A DNA stretch of 64,000 nt from Clostridia bacterium (GCA_017461385.1 JAFTXZ010000009.1:17524-81523); one strand, 5' to 3'; positions 17,473 through 26,929 are shown, numbered from the stretch's first letter. Program-made: numbers and translations. The notes: generated by a model from the sequence alone, not told the origin.

Positions 17473-18705
17473 ATGAAATACGGACTTATAGGAGAGCATC
17501 TTAAGCATAGCTTCTCCAAGGCAATACACGAGCAAATTGGCGACTACGTGTACGAAATTTTGGAAATTGAGCCACAAAATGTTGAAGCCTTTATGAAGAA
17601 TAGGGACTTTTGTGGAATAAACGTAACTATTCCTTATAAGGAAAAGGTTATTCCATATCTTGATTTCGTGGACGAGAGCGCAAAAAAGATTGGTGCAGTA
17701 AATACAGTTGTAAATAGAGACGGTAAGCTTTACGGCTACAACACAGACTATTCAGGTATGCTAAGCTTGGCTAAGCGTATCGGACTAGAAATTAAGGGCA
17801 AAAAGGTACTTATAATAGGAACTGGTGGCACGTCAAAAACTGCAACTGCAGTTGTATCTGACCTGGGTGCTAGGGAGATAATTTATGTATCTAACGTTTG
17901 TGTGCCAGGAGCTTATTCCTATGAGGAGATTTATAAGAATCATCTTGACACCCAAATAATTTTCAACACCTCACCCGTTGGAATGTATCCTAAAAACGAG
18001 GGAATGCCAATTGATTTGAAAAAATTCCCTCTGCTAGAGGGTGTTTTAGACGTAGTATATAACCCAATTAGAACAAGGCTAGTTCAAAGGGCAAGGGAGC
18101 TAGGTCTGAAAAGTGAGGGTGGACTCTATATGCTAGGCGCGCAGGCAGTTTATGCCTATGAGCATTTTACTGGAAACAAGGCAAGCGTTGAGCTTTGCGA
18201 TAGGGTTTATAAAAACGTTCTCTCCGATAAGGAAAATATCGTGTTAGTAGGTATGCCATCAAGTGGTAAAACCTCAGTGGGCACATATCTTGCTGAAAAA
18301 ACTGGCAAGAGACTTATTGATACAGATTCGCTGATTGTTGAAAAAAATGGAATGGATATTCCATCAATTTTTGAAAAATATGGTGAGGAGCACTTCAGAG
18401 CGCTTGAGAGCGAGGCTGTGGCTGAGGCTTCTAAGCAAAATGGCGTAATTATTGCAACTGGTGGTGGTGCAATTTTACGCAAGGAAAACGCAAATGCACT
18501 TAAGCAAAATGGCGTTCTTTATTTTCTTGACAGAGGTCTTGAGCTTTTAATGCCCACCGAGGACAGACCCTTGGCAAGAGACAGAGAAGCAATTGAAAAA
18601 AGATATAAGGAAAGATACCCAATTTATTGTAGCGTTGCAGATAAGAGGGTAAATGGAAGTCAAACAATAAGTCAGGTGGCTAACGAAATACTCAAAGGAG
18701 TATAA
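17473..18705 (+). CDS. aroE-aroK: Fused shikimate dehydrogenase / shikimate kinase (AroE-AroK)
   Basis: A 410-aa fusion. Residues 1 to about 250 are AroE: SFSKAIHEQIG binds shikimate, NVTIPYK holds the catalytic Lys, YNTDYSG the Asp, and GTGGTSKTA the nucleotide loop. Residues about 255-410 are shikimate kinase: Walker A GMPSSGKTSVG, DTDSLI, GGGA and the RPLARDR lid. It reduces 3-dehydroshikimate and phosphorylates the product. The nucleotide loop GTGGTSKTA has Ser-Lys where GTGGAA/GR is common, a mild deviation. Fusion of consecutive-step enzymes fits channelling; separate genes are the usual state in bacteria. Confidence 0.93.
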   Translation: MKYGLIGEHLKHSFSKAIHEQIGDYVYEILEIEPQNVEAFMKNRDFCGINVTIPYKEKVIPYLDFVDESAKKIGAVNTVVNRDGKLYGYNTDYSGMLSLAKRIGLEIKGKKVLIIGTGGTSKTATAVVSDLGAREIIYVSNVCVPGAYSYEEIYKNHLDTQIIFNTSPVGMYPKNEGMPIDLKKFPLLEGVLDVVYNPIRTRLVQRARELGLKSEGGLYMLGAQAVYAYEHFTGNKASVELCDRVYKNVLSDKENIVLVGMPSSGKTSVGTYLAEKTGKRLIDTDSLIVEKNGMDIPSIFEKYGEEHFRALESEAVAEASKQNGVIIATGGGAILRKENANALKQNGVLYFLDRGLELLMPTEDRPLARDREAIEKRYKERYPIYCSVADKRVNGSQTISQVANEILKGV

Positions 18706-18707
18706 AA

Positions 18708-19166
18708 ATGAAGATTTTAGTAATTAACGGTCCAAACCTAAATATGCTCGGAATAAGAGAACCTGAGGTTTATGGAAATGGCACCTATGAGGAGTTAAAG
18801 ATGAGAATAACCGACCACTGCGTTACACGTGGTGCAGAGGTTGAAATATTCCAATCCAATTACGAGGGAGCCATAGTTGAAAAAATCCAAAATGCATATT
18901 TTAATAGTGTAGATGGTATTGTAATAAACCCAGCTGGCTATACACACACAAGCGTTGCTATACTTGACGCGCTTAAGGCTGTGTCAATTCCTTGTGTGGA
19001 GGTACATATTTCAAAGGTAGATAGCCGTGAGGAGTTTAGACAGGTAAGCTATGTACGATACGTTGCTCTTACAACAATAACAGGCAAGGGCTTTAACGGA
19101 TATTTAGAGGCGATAGATTACCTAAAGGAATATATAGAAAATGGAAGTAAAGATACAAAGAGCTAA
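18708..19166 (+). CDS. aroQ: Type II 3-dehydroquinate dehydratase AroQ
   Basis: A 152-aa protein of standard size for type II dehydroquinase. NGPNLNMLGIREPEVYG carries the catalytic Tyr, FQSNYEGAIVEKI corresponds to the usual QSNHEG region with Tyr for His, NPAGYTHTSVAI and EVHISKV complete the active site. It dehydrates 3-dehydroquinate to 3-dehydroshikimate. Its last 26 bp overlap the start of aroA in another frame. Confidence 0.94.
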   Translation: MKILVINGPNLNMLGIREPEVYGNGTYEELKMRITDHCVTRGAEVEIFQSNYEGAIVEKIQNAYFNSVDGIVINPAGYTHTSVAILDALKAVSIPCVEVHISKVDSREEFRQVSYVRYVALTTITGKGFNGYLEAIDYLKEYIENGSKDTKS

Positions 19167-20334
19167 GGCAATAGGTCAAATATCTGCTCCCCCATCAAAA
19201 AGCTATGCCCACAGGCTTTTGATAGCCTCAGCACTGGCAAATGGCAAGAGCAGAATAGAGGGAATTGTAAGTAGCTCGGATATGAAGGCAACTATAAATT
19301 GCATAAGGGCGCTAGGCGTTTCACTAGAGCAAAGAGACCGTGTGGTTAGCGTAAATGGTGGAATAAGGAAGGGGACAAGCTTCGACTGCCTTGAAAGCGG
19401 AAGCACCCTGCGATTTTTTATACCAATTTCTCTAATTTTCGACACTGAGTGCACTTTTTTTGGTACAGAAAGGCTAATGTCGAGAGGACTTGACGTGTAT
19501 TTTGACTTGTTCAAGGAGCAGGGAATTGAGTATAAGCTAGAAAAAACCTCTCTATATCTAAAGGGTAAGCTAAGACCAGCTCACTTCAAGATAAGGGGAG
19601 ATATTAGTAGCCAGTTTATTACAGGCTTGCTTTTTGCTCTACCTCTCTTAGATGGGGATAGTACAATCGAAATAATAACAAGACTTGAGAGTGAGCCTTA
19701 TGTTGACATAACTCTTGAAGTTTTATCTAGGTTTGGAATTGAAATCCAGAGAAAAAACAACTCATTTTATATTAAGGGCAACCAGTCCTATTTGCCACAG
19801 AGCACTGTTGTTGAGGGGGATGCATCAAATAGCGCATTTCTTGATGCTTTTAACGTAATTGGCGGTGAAGTGTCTGTTTTAGGACTAAATGAAAGCACAA
19901 TTCAGGGGGATTACGTATATAAGTCTCTCTTTGAGCAAATTAAAAATTCTACTCCGAAAATCGACTTAAGCTCATGCCCGGATTTAGGACCAGTTTGCTT
20001 TGCTCTTGCTTCAGCCTGTAATGGCGCTACCTTTACAGGAGTTAAAAGGCTAAGAATTAAGGAGAGCGACAGATGTGAGGCTATGGCAAGCGAGCTTAGA
20101 AAGCTTGGCTGCAAGGTTGAGCTTTTTGAAAATGAGGCGATTGTAAGTGGTGGAATTACCCCGCCCACAGAGCCGTTATATGGTCACAACGATCACAGAA
20201 TTGTTATGGCACTTACGGTGCTGTGCACCATTACAGGTGGAACAATTCAAGGCTGTGAGGCTGTAAATAAAAGCTACCCTGGCTTCTTTGAGGACATTGC
20301 AGGCTTGGGAATTCAAATAGAGAAAAGAGGCTAA
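19141..20334 (+). CDS. aroA: 3-phosphoshikimate 1-carboxyvinyltransferase (EPSP synthase) AroA
   Basis: A 397-aa protein, slightly short of the usual 420-430. Signatures are PPSKSYAHRLLIASAL, SGSTLRFFIPI, GDASNSAFLDA, KESDRCEAMASELRKLG and HNDHRIVMAL. It adds the enolpyruvyl group of PEP to shikimate-3-phosphate. The ATG lies inside the end of aroQ, giving a 26-bp overlap and likely coupling. The gene is followed two bases later by tyrA. Confidence 0.94.
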   Translation: MEVKIQRAKAIGQISAPPSKSYAHRLLIASALANGKSRIEGIVSSSDMKATINCIRALGVSLEQRDRVVSVNGGIRKGTSFDCLESGSTLRFFIPISLIFDTECTFFGTERLMSRGLDVYFDLFKEQGIEYKLEKTSLYLKGKLRPAHFKIRGDISSQFITGLLFALPLLDGDSTIEIITRLESEPYVDITLEVLSRFGIEIQRKNNSFYIKGNQSYLPQSTVVEGDASNSAFLDAFNVIGGEVSVLGLNESTIQGDYVYKSLFEQIKNSTPKIDLSSCPDLGPVCFALASACNGATFTGVKRLRIKESDRCEAMASELRKLGCKVELFENEAIVSGGITPPTEPLYGHNDHRIVMALTVLCTITGGTIQGCEAVNKSYPGFFEDIAGLGIQIEKRG

Positions 20335-20336
20335 GT

Positions 20337-21194
20337 ATGAAGCTAATAAAGAATGTTAAATTTCTAATAGTCGGTCTTGGCTTAATAGGTGGTAGCTACG
20401 CGCAAGCATTATCTGACCTTGGCTATGAGGTTGGTGCTATAACCAGAAGTCAAAAATCAATAGATTATGCACTGGAAAAAGGATTTATTTCAAGTGGAAC
20501 TACTGAGGTTACAAAGGAATATGTTGAGGATTTTGACGTAATTGTTTTTGCTCTTTATCCAAAGGTTTTACTAAGCTGGCTTGAAAACTATCAAGGCTAT
20601 TTTAAGAGTGGTGCGCTTATAACCGACGTAACAGGTGTTAAGGGCTCTATTGTTTATAAGATTCAGGACATGCTAAGGGATGACGTGGAATTTGTGGGCG
20701 CTCACCCAATGGCAGGTAAAGAGGTTTACGGCGTTGAAAACGCAGATAAGAGCATTTTTAGAAATGCAAACTATATTGTAACTCCCACAGACAAAAATAC
20801 AAAAGAGGGCATTGAAGCGTGTGCTCAGCTCGGCAGGCTTTTAGGCTTTAAGACTGTTGCAGAGCTAAGCCCTGAAAAGCACGATGAGATGATTGGATTT
20901 TTGTCACAGTTAACTCACTGCATAGCAGTTTCTCTAATGACCTGTAAGGAATCCGAGGATCTTGTAAATTACACAGGAGACTCCTTCAGAGACCTAACTA
21001 GAATTGCAAAAATAAATGAAGATATGTGGTGCGAGCTATTCTTACTTAATAAATGTGAGCTTCTTTCTCAAATGGAGCTATTTATTGAGAAGTTTAATGA
21101 GCTTAAAGAAGGAATCGAGAATTCCGACACCGAAAAAATCAAGTCTATCATGAGAACCTCGACTCAGCGCCGTAGGTACTTTGATAAAAAATAA
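20337..21194 (+). CDS. tyrA: Prephenate dehydrogenase TyrA
   Basis: A 285-aa protein with an N-terminal Rossmann motif GLGLIGGSYAQAL, the substrate-binding GAHPMAGKEVYGVENAD segment, and LSQLTHCIAVSL in the helical domain. It lacks an ACT domain, so tyrosine feedback may be weak or absent. It oxidises prephenate to 4-hydroxyphenylpyruvate. It overlaps nothing but follows aroA by 2 bp, next to last in the operon. Confidence 0.93.
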   Translation: MKLIKNVKFLIVGLGLIGGSYAQALSDLGYEVGAITRSQKSIDYALEKGFISSGTTEVTKEYVEDFDVIVFALYPKVLLSWLENYQGYFKSGALITDVTGVKGSIVYKIQDMLRDDVEFVGAHPMAGKEVYGVENADKSIFRNANYIVTPTDKNTKEGIEACAQLGRLLGFKTVAELSPEKHDEMIGFLSQLTHCIAVSLMTCKESEDLVNYTGDSFRDLTRIAKINEDMWCELFLLNKCELLSQMELFIEKFNELKEGIENSDTEKIKSIMRTSTQRRRYFDKK

Positions 21195-21217
21195 TTACCC
21201 CGAGGAGGAAAACAACA

Positions 21218-22249
21218 ATGAACATGAATTTCAAAAGAAAGCTACCTATCCCTATGGATATTAAAAAGATGTATCCACTCTCAAAAAAGAGTGCAGAGAT
21301 AAAGGCAGAGAACGACAAGGAAATTGCAAAGGTATTTACAGGTGAGAGCGACAAGCTAGTTTTAGTAATAGGTCCATGCTCAGCAGACAGAGAGGACGCT
21401 GTGCTTGATTACATTTCAAGGCTTCGCAAGGTTCAGGAAAAGGTAAAGGACAAAATCATTATCATTCCAAGAATCTACACCAACAAGCCAAGAACCACAG
21501 GCGACGGCTACAAGGGAATGCTTCACCAGCCAGATCCTAATAAGGACCCAGATATGCTTGAGGGACTTGTTGCAATCAGAAAGCTTCACATGAAGGCGAT
21601 TGAGGAAACAGGCTTTACCTGTGCTGATGAAATGCTATACCCATACAATTACAAGTACATTGACGACCTTTTGTCCTACGTTGCAATCGGCGCAAGGTCC
21701 GTTGAAAATCAGGAGCACAGACTTACAGCCTCTGGACTTGATATTCCGGTAGGAATGAAGAACCCAACAAGTGGTGATATTTCAGTTATGATGAATTCAA
21801 TCACTGCAGGTCAGCATTCCCACACCTTTATTTATCGTGGCTGGGAGGTTGAATCTCAGGGTAACCCACTGACACACGCAATTCTTCGTGGTTACGTTAA
21901 CAGACATGGTCAATCATTATCTAACTACCACTATGAGGATTTAATTGGACTTTGTGAAACCTATGCAAAGACAAACCTACAAAACCCAGGCGTAATAGTT
22001 GACACTAACCACGCAAACTCTGGCAAGAAATGGGCAGAGCAGGTAAGAATTGCAAAAGAGGTTCTTCATAGCACAAGACATAACGAGGATGTTTGTAAGC
22101 TCGTTAAGGGCTTTATGATTGAGTCCTACATTGAGGACGGAAACCAAAAGCCTGACGGATGTGTATATGGAAAGTCAATCACTGACCCATGCTTAGGCTG
22201 GGAAAAGACCGAAAGACTTATCCTTGACATTGCCGATTTAAGAAAATAA
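21218..22249 (+). CDS. aroF: 3-deoxy-7-phosphoheptulonate (DAHP) synthase, type I alpha
   Basis: A 343-aa protein of AroG/AroF/AroH type. GPCSADREDAVLDY binds PEP, IIPRIYTNKPRTTGDGYKG carries the substrate-binding Arg/Lys, and DTNHANSGKKW supplies metal and phosphate contacts. It condenses PEP with erythrose-4-phosphate, the entry step of the pathway, yet is the last gene of the operon. The E. coli-like alpha type, rather than the beta type, is fused to no chorismate mutase here. A strong GAGGAGG site precedes the ATG. Symbol among aroF/G/H is arbitrary. Confidence 0.93.
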   Translation: MNMNFKRKLPIPMDIKKMYPLSKKSAEIKAENDKEIAKVFTGESDKLVLVIGPCSADREDAVLDYISRLRKVQEKVKDKIIIIPRIYTNKPRTTGDGYKGMLHQPDPNKDPDMLEGLVAIRKLHMKAIEETGFTCADEMLYPYNYKYIDDLLSYVAIGARSVENQEHRLTASGLDIPVGMKNPTSGDISVMMNSITAGQHSHTFIYRGWEVESQGNPLTHAILRGYVNRHGQSLSNYHYEDLIGLCETYAKTNLQNPGVIVDTNHANSGKKWAEQVRIAKEVLHSTRHNEDVCKLVKGFMIESYIEDGNQKPDGCVYGKSITDPCLGWEKTERLILDIADLRK

Positions 22250-22269
22250 AAAGAAAAGGAAGTGATAAA

Positions 22270-22563
22270 ATGAGAAATAGTAGAAGACTTAAGCTCTTGG
22301 CAATAGCTATGCTTGTAGTAATTCTGGCTATGACGTTTTTATCACTTTCTTTTGCTTCGTGTCACCATTGTACTGCTGATGGTGAGAGCTTATGTAACGT
22401 TTGTCAAGCTTATAAGGATAGCACAAGCACCGATTGTATAATATTTGTAAGCGTTGTATTTTTAATGCTCACCCTCCTTTTATTTGAAATATTGCTACTT
22501 TATAAGTGCCCAAATCAAGTATGCTCATCCTTATTCAGCTTAAAGGTGAAGCTCTCCGATTGA
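22270..22563 (+). CDS. Small Cys-rich membrane protein next to an ABC transporter
   Basis: A 97-aa protein with an N-terminal hydrophobic segment (about residues 10-30), a short external loop with a CHHC and CNVC motif, then a second helix (about 54-77). The Cys/His loop resembles small proteins found beside zinc transporters in Bacillota, so metal binding is likely but unproven. It begins 20 bp after the DAHP synthase, with AAAGGAAG upstream, and 39 bp before the ABC ATPase. Co-transcription with either side is possible. Confidence 0.6.
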   Translation: MRNSRRLKLLAIAMLVVILAMTFLSLSFASCHHCTADGESLCNVCQAYKDSTSTDCIIFVSVVFLMLTLLLFEILLLYKCPNQVCSSLFSLKVKLSD

Positions 22564-22602
22564 ATTTGTTAAGGCTTAAACAAATTCAAAAGGAGAAAAA
22601 TT

Positions 22603-23271
22603 ATGATAGAGGTAAAGAATGTAACAAAGCAATTTCAAAATGAAACAGAAATAAAGTATAAGGACATAACCTTTGAAACAGGTAAGTCCTATATGCTTTT
22701 AGGAGCAAGTGGTTGTGGAAAATCCACACTTCTCAACATAATTGCGGGAATTATTTCCCCAACAAGTGGCTCAGTTTTAATTGACGGAGTCAATATGCAA
22801 GAAAAAAGCCAAAAGCAACGAGATAAATTTCGTATAGAAAAAATCGGCTACATATTTCAGGATTTTAAGCTGATAAATGAAATGACGGTCCTTGACAATA
22901 TAAATATTCTTAATCTTGAGGGAATAAACACTCAAGATGCTCCACGGCTTCTTGAGGAATTAGGTATAGCCGAAAAGAAAAACAGCAAAATCAAGCATTT
23001 GTCAGGTGGACAAAAGCAAAGAGTAGCAATCGCAAGAGCGCTTGTGAAGGCACCTGATATTGTCTTAGCTGATGAGCCCACGGGCAACTTGAATTTTGCA
23101 ATTGGGGAGCTTGTAATAAAAAAGCTAGTAAAGGCGTCTAAGAATAAAACCTTAATTGCCGTTACTCATGACGAAAGACTATCTAAATATTTTGACAAGG
23201 TCATTGATATGAATCAAATGATCGCTGACAAAAAGGATATTTTTGGTGCAGGGGGTGGAACAAAATGCTAA
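22603..23271 (+). CDS. ABC transporter ATP-binding protein (MacB/LolD type)
   Basis: A 222-aa ATPase. Walker A is GASGCGKS (near residue 36), the Q-loop IFQDFKLI, signature LSGGQKQR, Walker B IVLADEP, and the switch His in AVTHDE. This LolD/MacB-like group works with FtsX-type permeases, usually in mechanotransmission or lipoprotein/peptide handling rather than classic import. Its stop overlaps the permease start by 7 bp. An AGGAG site precedes the ATG. Confidence 0.9.
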   Translation: MIEVKNVTKQFQNETEIKYKDITFETGKSYMLLGASGCGKSTLLNIIAGIISPTSGSVLIDGVNMQEKSQKQRDKFRIEKIGYIFQDFKLINEMTVLDNINILNLEGINTQDAPRLLEELGIAEKKNSKIKHLSGGQKQRVAIARALVKAPDIVLADEPTGNLNFAIGELVIKKLVKASKNKTLIAVTHDERLSKYFDKVIDMNQMIADKKDIFGAGGGTKC

Positions 23272-24437
23272 GATTCGCCCTTAAAAATATGGCAGTAAAG
23301 AAAATACAAATTATATTGGTTGCTTTATCAATTGTAATTTCAGCAGGAATTGGAGTGCTTGCCTTCAATGTTTCAAGTCAAGTAAGCGACGGAATAACAA
23401 GTAACGCAGGCTATTATTCCTTAATCATTGGACCAAGCGGAAGCAAAACACAGCTTGCCATGAACACTATGTATTTTACAGATGAGCCACTTGGTACAAT
23501 TCCATACTCGGTTGTTTCAACTCTTTCAAAGGATGGAATGAGGGTTAATTCAGTTATACCCTTTGCCATGGCAGACAATTATAACGGTTATGGCGTTGTA
23601 GGCACCTCACCCGAATTTCTTAAGGATAAGGAGCTGAGAGAGGGAAGTCTTTTTGATAGCTCAAAGACCTTAGAGGCGGTGGTAGGATATAACGTTGCAA
23701 AGTATAACGGCTTGAAAATTGGCGATGTATTACACACCTCCCACTCCTCAACAGGATTAGACACACATGAGCAGGGAATAAAGGTTGTCGGCATTCTGAA
23801 GGAAAGCCACTCATCCTTTGATAACGTTGTATTTACTCAAATACAAACGTTGTGGCAGGTTCATACACACGAGGGAGAGGAAGGGCATAAAACGGTATGT
23901 GCAATCCTTGTGAATGCAAAGAACCCAGGCTATGCGCTTCAATTACTAAACGAATATGATGGCAAAATAGTTACACACGATGACGAAACCTTCACCCTAC
24001 AAGCAATTGAGCCTATGGATGCAGTAAGAGACGTTTTGAACGATGCAGACGACACAAAGTATATAGTATTCGTGCTTTGTGCAGTGATATTGGTTATGAA
24101 TATAATGATTATTTCAATAATCACACTTCTTAATATGTATCACTCATCGAAGGAAATTTCACTTATGAGATTAATAGGCATAAGCATGAAGAAAATAAAT
24201 CTATTGTACATAATTCAAAATGGCATAATAGGCTTCGTGTCAATCCTTTTAGCCTTCGGTGTGTCCAGATTATGCCTCCTTATGATGAATGATTATGTTT
24301 CAAGCATGGGGGTTGTCTTAAATCTTGGCTTAGTTTATCCCCTTGAAATTGTTATATTAGTAGGCGTATTTATAATCAGCATATTACCAACTGCAATATG
24401 GACACTTGTGATGTCTAAGAGAGACAGCATTTCCTGA
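23265..24437 (+). CDS. ABC transporter permease, FtsX/MacB family
   Basis: A 390-aa protein. One N-terminal membrane helix (about residues 12-33) is followed by a large extracytoplasmic domain, then three helices in the last ~125 residues, the FtsX/MacB topology. The motif SSKEISLMRLIGISMKKINLLYIIQNG is the conserved cytoplasmic coupling loop. It overlaps the ATPase gene and is followed within about 15 bp by a lipoprotein gene, so the three probably form one complex. Confidence 0.88.
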   Translation: MLRFALKNMAVKKIQIILVALSIVISAGIGVLAFNVSSQVSDGITSNAGYYSLIIGPSGSKTQLAMNTMYFTDEPLGTIPYSVVSTLSKDGMRVNSVIPFAMADNYNGYGVVGTSPEFLKDKELREGSLFDSSKTLEAVVGYNVAKYNGLKIGDVLHTSHSSTGLDTHEQGIKVVGILKESHSSFDNVVFTQIQTLWQVHTHEGEEGHKTVCAILVNAKNPGYALQLLNEYDGKIVTHDDETFTLQAIEPMDAVRDVLNDADDTKYIVFVLCAVILVMNIMIISIITLLNMYHSSKEISLMRLIGISMKKINLLYIIQNGIIGFVSILLAFGVSRLCLLMMNDYVSSMGVVLNLGLVYPLEIVILVGVFIISILPTAIWTLVMSKRDSIS

Positions 24438-24452
24438 TTGAGGTGGTTAATG

Positions 24453-25397
24453 ATGAAAAAAATATTATGCTTTATATTATGTATTCTTTTGATGCTTCCG
24501 ATAATTAATGGCTGTGGAGAGACTGACAACGGGGAGGCAACAAGGTTAAGCTTTAAGTCGGCTTCAACCTATGAATATCTAAAAACGCTTGATGGGCAAA
24601 GGGTAACTATAAATGGTTATATGGCAACCTCGTCTCCTGTTGACGGATCATTTATGTTTTTAATGAATTTGCCATATCAATCCTGTCCATTCTGCGTACC
24701 AAACACCTCACAGCTTTCCAACACCATGGAGGTATATCCTAAGAAAAATCAAAGCTTTCCATATACCACACAGGCAATAAAGGTAACAGGCATTCTTCAG
24801 GTTGCACCAAGCGAAAACGAATACTTTACAGATAGATATGGTTATGAGTTTAACTTCAAAATTGTAGATGCAACCTATCAAATTTTGAAAGCAGAGGAGC
24901 TGGGTGAAAATATTGCTCTATGGCAAAAAATTGCTTCAAGTGACATAATAAGCGACATATATAAAATGTATGATTACGTAAACTTCCTTTGTGCTTGGAA
25001 TACTTACTTTATAAACAATTACACAGATGAAAATGGTGTAGAGCACAAGGGCTTTTTCCTTTATGCATCTGATGCCGAAAGGCTTATAAAGGAGGATGGT
25101 CAGCAATGGAATTATGGCTATAAAGATGGATATTTTGATAGCATAATTGCAAAAATAAAAGCAATAGACGAAAACGCCTTTTCCTCTCTTGTTGCTAACG
25201 TTGAAAGGGCAGAGACGCTAGCAGGTAAGGCGATAAAGGAATTGGACGATCGAAACTACACCTCTGAATATAAGTATGTTGAAAAATTTGATAACTACGA
25301 TTATGTTTATACCCTTACAAGGGGAGACGAGTTAATTGAGGAATTAGATAACATATATCAAGAATTTTCAAACTGGCTAGGTAGCTGGGAAATGTAA
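24453..25397 (+). CDS. Lipoprotein associated with the ABC transporter (CxxC, DUF3299-like segment)
   Basis: ATG 24450 or 24453 is chosen over TTG 24438 because GAGGTGG precedes them. The 314-aa product has a lipobox (NGC, Cys19 counting from 24453). Residues about 38-140 read LDGQRVTINGYMATSS, then YQSCPFCVPNTSQ and KVTGILQV. This resembles the DUF3299-type fold found in zinc-responsive ABC systems of proteobacteria, but my match is by eye. The CxxC may bind metal. The C-terminal half is helical and unknown. Operon with the ABC genes, ended by a terminator. Confidence 0.65.
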   Translation: MKKILCFILCILLMLPIINGCGETDNGEATRLSFKSASTYEYLKTLDGQRVTINGYMATSSPVDGSFMFLMNLPYQSCPFCVPNTSQLSNTMEVYPKKNQSFPYTTQAIKVTGILQVAPSENEYFTDRYGYEFNFKIVDATYQILKAEELGENIALWQKIASSDIISDIYKMYDYVNFLCAWNTYFINNYTDENGVEHKGFFLYASDAERLIKEDGQQWNYGYKDGYFDSIIAKIKAIDENAFSSLVANVERAETLAGKAIKELDDRNYTSEYKYVEKFDNYDYVYTLTRGDELIEELDNIYQEFSNWLGSWEM

Positions 25398-25400
25398 GCA

Positions 25401-25434
25401 AAAAAAGAACCAAACGCACGTTTGGTTCTTTTTC
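25401..25434. terminator. Bidirectional intrinsic terminator
   Basis: Stem AAAGAACCAAACG / CGTTTGGTTCTTT with a 2-nt loop, A run before and T run after. It serves the lipoprotein operon on the plus strand and the convergent antiporter on the minus strand. Confidence 0.88.
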
Positions 25435-25435
25435 T

Positions 25436-26728
25436 TTATATTTGGTTTGTATGAGTACCCTTTTTGTGGTGTCTGATTCTGTTACTAACCTTACCCTGTG
25501 GGTCAATTTCACCGGCCTTTGTAAGCGCCATCTTTGTAAGGTATGGACCAAATAGCTCATAGACAAGAACTGAGAAAAGAGTAATGTTTGCAACTATTGT
25601 ACCAACGTCGCCAAGGGACGTTGCTTGAATTGCCATACCAAGAGCAACTCCTGCCTGTGGGAACAATGTAATGCCAAGATATTTTTTAACGTTTGAATCT
25701 GCGTGAGAAATAGTAGCACTGATTCTTGCACCGAAGTACTTACCAAAGCAACGGAATGCAATGTAAACAATTCCAATTGCAACTATGATAATATTTGAAA
25801 GCACTGATAGATTAAGCTCTGCGCCACTAAGCACGAAGAATAAAATCGTAATAGGAGCAGTCCAACGGTCAAGCCTATCCATAAGCTCTGCTGAGAAATC
25901 ACATATATTGCAGAATACAGTACCAAGCATCATACAGCTAAGCAAGGATGAGAATGCAATATGCACACCAAAGAAGTTAAATGAAATCATTGATATAGCA
26001 CAGGTGATAAATACAAAGGCAACCGTCATTGCAAGTCTCTTTGACCTTGAGTGGAAGAATTGCTCAAACATTGTGAACAAAATACCCATTACCATACCTA
26101 GAGCAAGAGAAAGAATAACCTCAACAATAGGCTCAACGATAATAGAAATAATGCTTATGTGATTTGTCAAAAACGCCTTTGCGATACCAAAGGAAACTGC
26201 GAAAAGAACAAGACCAACAGCGTCGTCAAGGGCAACAACAGGAAGAAGTGTGCTTGTAACAGTACCCTTTGCCTTGTATTGCTTAACAACCATAAGAGTA
26301 GCCGCAGGGGCAGTGGCAGACGCAACAGCACCAAGAATGATTGCAGCGGGGAGAGGGAATTGCTCTGGTACAATAAAGTGTACGCACACAAGGGCAACGT
26401 CAACAACAAGAGTTGTAAATACCGCTTGAATAATACCGATAATAGTAGCCTGCTTACCAATATGCTTTAGCTGATTAAGTCTGAACTCGTTACCAATAGC
26501 AAAGGCAATAAAGCCAAGCGCCACGTCGGAAATTATTGAAAATGACTCAAGCTGCTCCAAGCTATTAAAGCCAAGCCCGGGAATGCCTAGCGAGCCAATA
26601 AAAAATGGTCCAATAAGCACGCCTGCAATTAAATATGCAGTAACGGCAGGTAGATTGAGCTTCTTTGCAAGCCTCGAAAGCATAAGTCCTGCAAATAAAG
26701 CAATAGAAAGACACATTAAGATTTGCAT
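25436..26728 (-). CDS. Monovalent cation:proton antiporter, CPA2 family
   Basis: A 430-aa membrane protein with about 12-13 predicted helices. The CPA2 (KefB/NapA-like) hallmarks are LPAVTAYLIAGVLIGP near residue 30 and the LDDAVGL motif, whose Asp pair is the ion-translocating site. The regulatory TrkA-N domain of Kef channels is absent, so it is an antiporter core only, exchanging Na+ or K+ for H+. It ends with a short basic tail. Monocistronic between two terminators. Confidence 0.87.
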   Translation of the reverse strand: MQILMCLSIALFAGLMLSRLAKKLNLPAVTAYLIAGVLIGPFFIGSLGIPGLGFNSLEQLESFSIISDVALGFIAFAIGNEFRLNQLKHIGKQATIIGIIQAVFTTLVVDVALVCVHFIVPEQFPLPAAIILGAVASATAPAATLMVVKQYKAKGTVTSTLLPVVALDDAVGLVLFAVSFGIAKAFLTNHISIISIIVEPIVEVILSLALGMVMGILFTMFEQFFHSRSKRLAMTVAFVFITCAISMISFNFFGVHIAFSSLLSCMMLGTVFCNICDFSAELMDRLDRWTAPITILFFVLSGAELNLSVLSNIIIVAIGIVYIAFRCFGKYFGARISATISHADSNVKKYLGITLFPQAGVALGMAIQATSLGDVGTIVANITLFSVLVYELFGPYLTKMALTKAGEIDPQGKVSNRIRHHKKGTHTNQI

Positions 26729-26834
26729 TGTGAAAACACCTACGATTCGTGATAATAGTAATTTTAAGACTTAATTATTTTAATACTTGCATAACGAATT
26801 GTCAATACCAAAAGAAAAAATAAATTATTAAAAT

Positions 26835-26872
26835 AAAAAAGCAAGAGATAATCATTACTCTTGCTTTTTTGC
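26835..26872. terminator. Intrinsic terminator downstream of fumC
   Basis: Stem AAAAAAGCAAGAG / CTCTTGCTTTTTT with a 10-nt loop between the fumarase and antiporter genes. Symmetric flanks allow function on either strand. Confidence 0.85.
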
Positions 26873-26929
26873 TGATTATTCGAAAGTGGGAAAAGAGCTT
26901 GTATGCCTTTGATTTTCCCCAACACCTAT

